Positions 6,433 to 9,254 of a stretch of 9,254 bases of DNA are shown here, in pieces. Under the pieces are notes generated by a model. The model was not told the origin of the DNA, searched no databases, and worked only from the letters and a program-made list of their open reading frames with translations. The translations under genes were made by a program, and so were the position numbers. The DNA comes from an uncultured Alphaproteobacteria bacterium (lineage in GTDB: Bacteria; Pseudomonadota; Alphaproteobacteria; Rhodobacterales; Rhodobacteraceae). The stretch is taken from positions 1-9,254 of the forward strand of contig CAKMZE010000069.1 in the NCBI GenBank assembly GCA_929200295.1. Direction: 5' to 3'. Each line of letters starts with the position of its first letter. Positions within the stretch are counted from its first letter, which is position 1.

Positions 6433-7611
6433 ATGAACGGAGCGGATACCGCTTGGATGATTGTAGCCACAGCATTGGTGCTGTTTATGACGCTACCGGG
6501 TCTGGCCTTGTTTTACGGCGGCCTTGTCAGAGCACGCAATGTGCTCAGCGTCTTTATGCATTGCTATGCAATTGCCTGCTTGATGAGCATTTTATGGTTC
6601 GTTGCCGGGTATTCTATCGCATTTGGTGGTGGCACATCCGGTTTCTGGGGCGGCTTGGACAAGCTGTTCTTAAATGGCGTCACGATAGACAGCTTGTCAG
6701 GCACGCTGCCCGAGATCCTGTTTTTTGCGTTTCAAATGACATTTGCGATTATTACGCCTGCGTTGATCGTTGGAGCCTATGTTGAACGCATTGGCTTTGG
6801 CTTTGTGTTGCTTTTCTCATCGCTTTGGATGCTACTGTGCTATGCGCCCGTGGTTCATTGGGTATGGGGCGGCGGTATGCTGGCCAATGGTATGATCTTT
6901 GAAGCCGCTGTAAAGGACTTTGCTGGTGGTATTGTTGTGCATGAGACCGCTGGTATTGCGGCGCTTATACTCGCGATTTTCCTCGGTGCACGCAAAGATG
7001 TCAGCAAGCCACCGCATAACCCGGGTCTTGTGATGGTGGGCGCTGCAATGCTTTGGGTCGGCTGGTTCGGCTTTAACGGCGGTTCACAGCTTGCTGCTGA
7101 TGCAGGGGCAGCAATGGCGCTAACCGTGACGCATCTGTCTGCGGCAGCGGCATCATTGACTTGGGCGCTTTGGGAAAAGTTCAAGTTCGGCAAAGCATCG
7201 CTTGTTGGTATTGTCACAGGGACAATCGCAGGTCTTGCCTCAGTCACGCCCGCCTCAGGCTATATTGAGCCATGGCATGCGTTGGTCATCGGCGGAGTTG
7301 CAGGCATTTTGTGTCAAGAAGCGGTGAACATGATCCGTAACCGGTTTAAGATCGATGACACGCTTGATGTATTCGCGGTTCACGGTGTTGGTGGCATCTT
7401 TGGTACGATCATGATCGCAGCCTTCGGTTTGGGCTCATGGGCATCGCAGCTTGGTTCACTCGTAATTGTCGGTGTGTTCACAACCATCGTGACGATCGTA
7501 CTGATCTATGTGTGCAAAGCCTTCACCACATTACGTGTTGATCCAGAGGCCGAGGATACAGGTCTTGATCTTGCGGCACATGGTGAGCGTGCATACGACA
7601 TCACAAGCTAA
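6433..7611 (+). CDS. amtB: Ammonium transporter (Amt/MEP/Rh family)
   Basis: This 392-residue inner-membrane protein takes up ammonium. It begins directly with the mature Amt signature (NGADTAWMIVATALVLFMTLPGLALFYGG) and has no extra leader. About eleven hydrophobic segments are visible. Pore residues align with E. coli AmtB: twin histidines H170 (HETAG) and H317 (DVFAVHGVGG), Phe-gate residues F104 and F214, W145 (HWVWGGG), D162 (KDFAGG) and S218 (WFGFNGGS). The cytoplasmic tail ends with TGLDLAAHGERAYD, the conserved stretch through which PII (GlnK) docks. The start has a strong GGAGG (6423-6427) five bases upstream. Unlike the common glnK-amtB pair, no PII gene is adjacent; the left neighbour is the pncC operon and the right one a convergent ratA-like gene. 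It may be an orphan Amt of the kind known in Rhodobacter (AmtY). Control by NtrC is plausible but no site was identified. Confidence 0.95.
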   Translation: MNGADTAWMIVATALVLFMTLPGLALFYGGLVRARNVLSVFMHCYAIACLMSILWFVAGYSIAFGGGTSGFWGGLDKLFLNGVTIDSLSGTLPEILFFAFQMTFAIITPALIVGAYVERIGFGFVLLFSSLWMLLCYAPVVHWVWGGGMLANGMIFEAAVKDFAGGIVVHETAGIAALILAIFLGARKDVSKPPHNPGLVMVGAAMLWVGWFGFNGGSQLAADAGAAMALTVTHLSAAAASLTWALWEKFKFGKASLVGIVTGTIAGLASVTPASGYIEPWHALVIGGVAGILCQEAVNMIRNRFKIDDTLDVFAVHGVGGIFGTIMIAAFGLGSWASQLGSLVIVGVFTTIVTIVLIYVCKAFTTLRVDPEAEDTGLDLAAHGERAYDITS

Positions 7612-7619
7612 ATAATTTA

Positions 7620-7647
7620 CGCCGCCCGTCATCACAGATGGGCGGCG
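7620..7647. terminator. Likely bidirectional terminator between amtB and the ratA-like gene
   Basis: CGCCGCCC (7620-7627) pairs perfectly with GGGCGGCG (7640-7647) across a 12-base loop, an 8-bp GC-only stem. It lies 9 bases after the amtB stop and just after the stop of the opposing gene, the classic place for a shared terminator. No T-run follows on the plus strand. On the minus strand the stem is followed by TAAATTATTT, a moderate U-rich tail, so it should work better for the minus-strand gene. Confidence 0.6.
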
Positions 7648-7650
7648 CAA

Positions 7651-8094
7651 CTATCCATAAAGCGCTTTGGCGCGCGCTTCGAATGACGTCACAACACGGG
7701 TCATCGCCTCGTGAAAAAATAGTCCCGCAGCGCCCTGTAGGATTTTATTTTTGAACGTAAAATCAATACTGAATGACACGTCGCAGCCAGTCTCGGTCTC
7801 ACGAAACACCCATTTGCTTTCTAAAAACTGAAACGGGCCATCGATGTTCACGGTGTCAATTTGCATCTTCTCGGGCCAAAGCGTCACTTTGCTGCCGAAT
7901 TTTTCTCGAAACACTTTGAACGCGATCATGAGATCGGCAACCATCACCTGATGATCACCCTTATCATCATGGCTGCGAATGCGTGCAGCTGTTGTCCAAG
8001 GCAGAAACTCAGGATAGCGCGCCACATCTGCAACCAAATCGTACATTTGTTGTGCAGAATAAGGGAGCTGTTTTGTTTCAGAATGGGCGGACAT
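7651..8094 (-). CDS. RatA/COQ10-family START-domain protein
   Basis: This 147-residue protein belongs to the COQ10/RatA branch of the START-like fold. The visible family pattern includes YDLVADVARYPEFLPW (18-33), the FREKFGSKVTL region (62-72), the central DGPFQFLESKWVF stretch (85-97), the beta-strand-rich half and a long C-terminal helix (FFHEAMTRVVTSFEARAKALYG). It has no signal peptide or membrane segment. Relatives bind ubiquinone and support respiration (yeast Coq10) or, in E. coli, were reported to block 70S ribosome assembly (RatA, annotated as a toxin). Single-copy, syntenic alphaproteobacterial members next to cinA are usually named type II toxin-antitoxin RatA, but no antitoxin gene stands beside it (a RatB partner would be expected), so a ubiquinone-related role is at least as likely. 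The ATG has a GAAAG about seven bases upstream. It converges with amtB and diverges from hpt. Confidence 0.85.
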   Translation of the reverse strand: MSAHSETKQLPYSAQQMYDLVADVARYPEFLPWTTAARIRSHDDKGDHQVMVADLMIAFKVFREKFGSKVTLWPEKMQIDTVNIDGPFQFLESKWVFRETETGCDVSFSIDFTFKNKILQGAAGLFFHEAMTRVVTSFEARAKALYG

Positions 8095-8118
8095 AACGCG
8101 CTTTCTATGGTGACTTCT

Positions 8119-8148
8119 GTGACTGATGTCGTAGACTCAGCCGATATT
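8119..8148 (+). promoter_or_regulatory. Candidate promoter for hpt
   Basis: GTGACT (8119-8124) and GATATT (8143-8148) each match the sigma-70 hexamers at four of six positions and are 18 bases apart. A start near 8155 would leave a leader of about 24 bases holding the AGGGGA ribosome site (8169-8174). A second GTGACT lies nine bases further upstream (8110-8115), and a GACTC sequence (8134-8138), the CcrM-type GANTC methylation target, falls in the spacer. For the divergent ratA-like gene I see no convincing pair in this 84-base gap. Confidence 0.35.
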
Positions 8149-8178
8149 TGCAACCCATGATACCGCCTAGGGGACCAC

Positions 8179-8721
8179 ATGCCGCACGACACCTATGTGA
8201 TTGATCAAATGATCAGCGCAAAATCTATCGCCGCCAAAATCGAAACGCTGGCGACTGAGATCGAAACTGAATTTGCTGGCACGGATAAGCTGGTCGTTGT
8301 CGGGCTCTTGCGCGGCTCATTTGTGTTTATTGCCGATCTTGTGCGCGAATTGGATCTGCCGGTTGAGGTCGATTTTCTCGAGGCGTCATCTTATGGCGAC
8401 GCGATGGAAAGCAGCCGTGAGGTGCGCATCTTCAAGGACCTGCGCGGTACCATTGAAGGGCGCGATGTGCTCATCGTTGAGGATATCATTGATACAGGGC
8501 ATACGTTGGCGCATGTGGTTGATTTTTTGATGTCAAAGCACCCTGCCCGCCTCAAATCCATCGCGCTGCTTGATAAGCCTTCGCGCCGCGAGGTGGATTA
8601 CAAGCCCGATTGGACTGGTTTTGAAATTCCCGATGAGTTTGTTGTGGGTTACGGCATTGATTACGCGCAGCGCAACCGGAACCTTCCCTATATCGGCAAA
8701 GTGAGATTCACGGACGGCTAG
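8179..8721 (+). CDS. hpt: Hypoxanthine phosphoribosyltransferase
   Basis: This 180-residue cytoplasmic enzyme joins hypoxanthine (often also guanine) to PRPP, giving IMP or GMP in purine salvage. The type I phosphoribosyltransferase signatures are clear: pyrophosphate loop GLLRGS (42-47), the SSYG flexible-loop motif (70-73), the PRPP-binding VLIVEDIIDTGHTL (97-110, acidic pair E101/D102, then D105-T-G-x-T), the base-contacting lysine region LLDKPSRR (130-137) and PDEFVVGYGIDYAQRNRNLPYIG near the end. It matches the usual bacterial length and is complete. The ATG has a good AGGGGA site five bases upstream; gene order shows it as a single-gene unit, divergent from the ratA-like gene and convergent with a peroxidase gene. 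A hairpin spans its stop codon. The motifs exclude xanthine-specific Gpt and adenine Apt as better names. Confidence 0.94.
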   Translation: MPHDTYVIDQMISAKSIAAKIETLATEIETEFAGTDKLVVVGLLRGSFVFIADLVRELDLPVEVDFLEASSYGDAMESSREVRIFKDLRGTIEGRDVLIVEDIIDTGHTLAHVVDFLMSKHPARLKSIALLDKPSRREVDYKPDWTGFEIPDEFVVGYGIDYAQRNRNLPYIGKVRFTDG

Positions 8722-8739
8722 ATTTTAACCGCCCGTGAA
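8707..8739. terminator. Hairpin spanning the hpt stop codon, probable shared terminator
   Basis: TTCACGGACGG (8707-8717) pairs with CCGCCCGTGAA (8729-8739) over an 11-base loop containing the hpt stop. On the plus strand there is a single A/C mismatch; in minus-strand RNA that position becomes a G-U wobble, so all 11 pairs form. It lies 26 bases past the stop of the convergent peroxidase gene. No T-run follows on either side. An overlapping smaller hairpin (GTTCA 8742-8746 with TGAAC 8752-8756) competes for part of the same sequence. Confidence 0.45.
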
Positions 8740-8765
8740 CCGTTCATCTTGTGAACTGGCTGTGA

Positions 8766-9254
8766 CTACGCAAGCAGCAATGCCGCGCGCATTAACTCTG
8801 CAAAACTATCGACAGTCCGCCCGCCGGGTTGCACGCCATCACGGGGATGCCAGCGCCCATCATCAGAGCCCGCCTGCTGCCAATAGGTGCCCTGCCCGTG
8901 TACAACGAGCCCAACGAGTGTCTCAGCGATCAAGTAGCTGCCCAATGGGCCAAGATGCTGACCGTCAGCGAGAACCTCGGCCTCTTTTAAGATATAGAAC
9001 CAAAGCGGTGTGTGCTCTTCGAGCGACCCTCTTTTCATAACGTCACCGGTTGCGCCTGAGGTGAGCTGTTTGTGCGAAAGACGGTCTAGCGTGACACCAT
9101 TCTTATCCAGGTGATCCAAGATCGGCTGGGCCGCAGGAATATTCAGCAGGTGCGAGCGGCGTAAATTCCGCGCGGCCAAATCGCGCATTCGTGTCGCCAT
9201 CCTCACCCCGCCATCGGGCAGCTCATGAAGCGGTGGGGCAATTTGCGTGTCAAC
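8766..9254 (-). CDS. Bacterial animal-type heme peroxidase, C-terminal part (cut by window edge)
   Basis: The frame is open from the right edge to a TAG at 8766-8768, giving 162 residues and no certain start; internal GTG/ATG codons near 9198-9206 are not believable starts, because the residues before them (VDTQIAPPLHELPDGG) continue the family sequence. The visible part has RNLRRSHLLNIPAAQ (residues 28-42 of the fragment) followed by a variable helical stretch and then TPLWFYILKEAEVL, LGPLGSYLIAETLVGLV and a short tail. This pattern is the C-terminal end of the peroxidase domain found in bacterial homologues of the animal heme peroxidase superfamily (myeloperoxidase/cyclooxygenase-like). The heme ligands lie upstream, outside the window, so activity and domain makeup cannot be judged. 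Its substrate is unknown. It converges with hpt across 44 bases. Confidence 0.8.
   Translation of the reverse strand, partial: VDTQIAPPLHELPDGGVRMATRMRDLAARNLRRSHLLNIPAAQPILDHLDKNGVTLDRLSHKQLTSGATGDVMKRGSLEEHTPLWFYILKEAEVLADGQHLGPLGSYLIAETLVGLVVHGQGTYWQQAGSDDGRWHPRDGVQPGGRTVDSFAELMRAALLLA

Noticed and set aside
6855..7247. 130-residue open frame antisense to amtB
   Set aside because: Ala/Pro/Ser-rich translation opposite conserved membrane helices; no start signal and no family resemblance.
7651..8094. A RatA-RatB toxin-antitoxin module
   Set aside because: Only the RatA-like START-domain gene is present, with amtB and hpt as neighbours and no small partner gene, so a toxin-antitoxin pair is not supported.
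1..9254. Mobile elements, CRISPR arrays, tRNA or rRNA genes, riboswitches
   Set aside because: I saw no transposase-like frame, terminal repeats, regularly spaced repeats, tRNA-like cloverleaf or long non-coding leader; the longest gene-free stretch is under 200 bases.

Overview
The window looks like ordinary, gene-dense chromosome from an alphaproteobacterium of the Rhodobacterales (Roseobacter/Rhodobacter type). Three things point there: the gene order dusB(nifR3)-ntrB-ntrC-ntrY, a fused ispDF gene, and an NtrC that lacks the sigma-54 contact loop, a trait described for Rhodobacter NtrC. Apart from two genes cut by the window ends, every gene is intact. I see no transposon, phage, CRISPR array, tRNA or rRNA, and no sign of a new multi-gene system.

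Layout. (1) Positions 1-3999, minus strand: the nitrogen-control cluster. It reads dusB (tRNA dihydrouridine synthase), ntrB (sensor kinase, 4-base overlap with dusB), ntrC (response regulator, 5-base gap) and ntrY (membrane sensor kinase, N-terminal 157 residues only, running off the left edge). A good candidate internal promoter and a 5' hairpin sit in the 100-base ntrC-ntrY gap. (2) 4000-4187: divergent intergenic region. (3) 4188-6271, plus strand: a tight operon of ispDF (isoprenoid precursor synthesis), pgpA (phosphatidylglycerol synthesis) and the stand-alone CinA C-terminal domain (NMN deamidase, pncC). (4) 6272-6432: AT-rich spacer with imperfect inverted repeats, then amtB (ammonium transporter, plus) without a glnK partner. 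(5) 7620-7647: strong hairpin between convergent amtB and a RatA/COQ10-family START-domain gene (minus). (6) 8095-8178: divergent spacer, then hpt (hypoxanthine phosphoribosyltransferase, plus). (7) 8766 to the right edge, minus: C-terminal part of a bacterial homologue of animal-type heme peroxidases.

How the parts fit. NtrB/NtrC, NtrY and AmtB all belong to sensing or acquiring ammonium, so an orphan amtB lies about 2.4 kb from the dusB-ntrBC start and is a natural candidate target. The ispDF-pgpA-cinA operon is housekeeping (isoprenoids, membrane lipid, NAD salvage), and the RatA-like protein (ubiquinone or ribosome related) is a common companion of these genes in the order. The items most worth a second look are the modified AAA+ core of NtrC, the probable ntrY promoter with a GNRA-capped hairpin at the predicted 5' end, a near-perfect 26-bp palindrome inside the start of cinA, and an 11-bp hairpin spanning the hpt stop codon.
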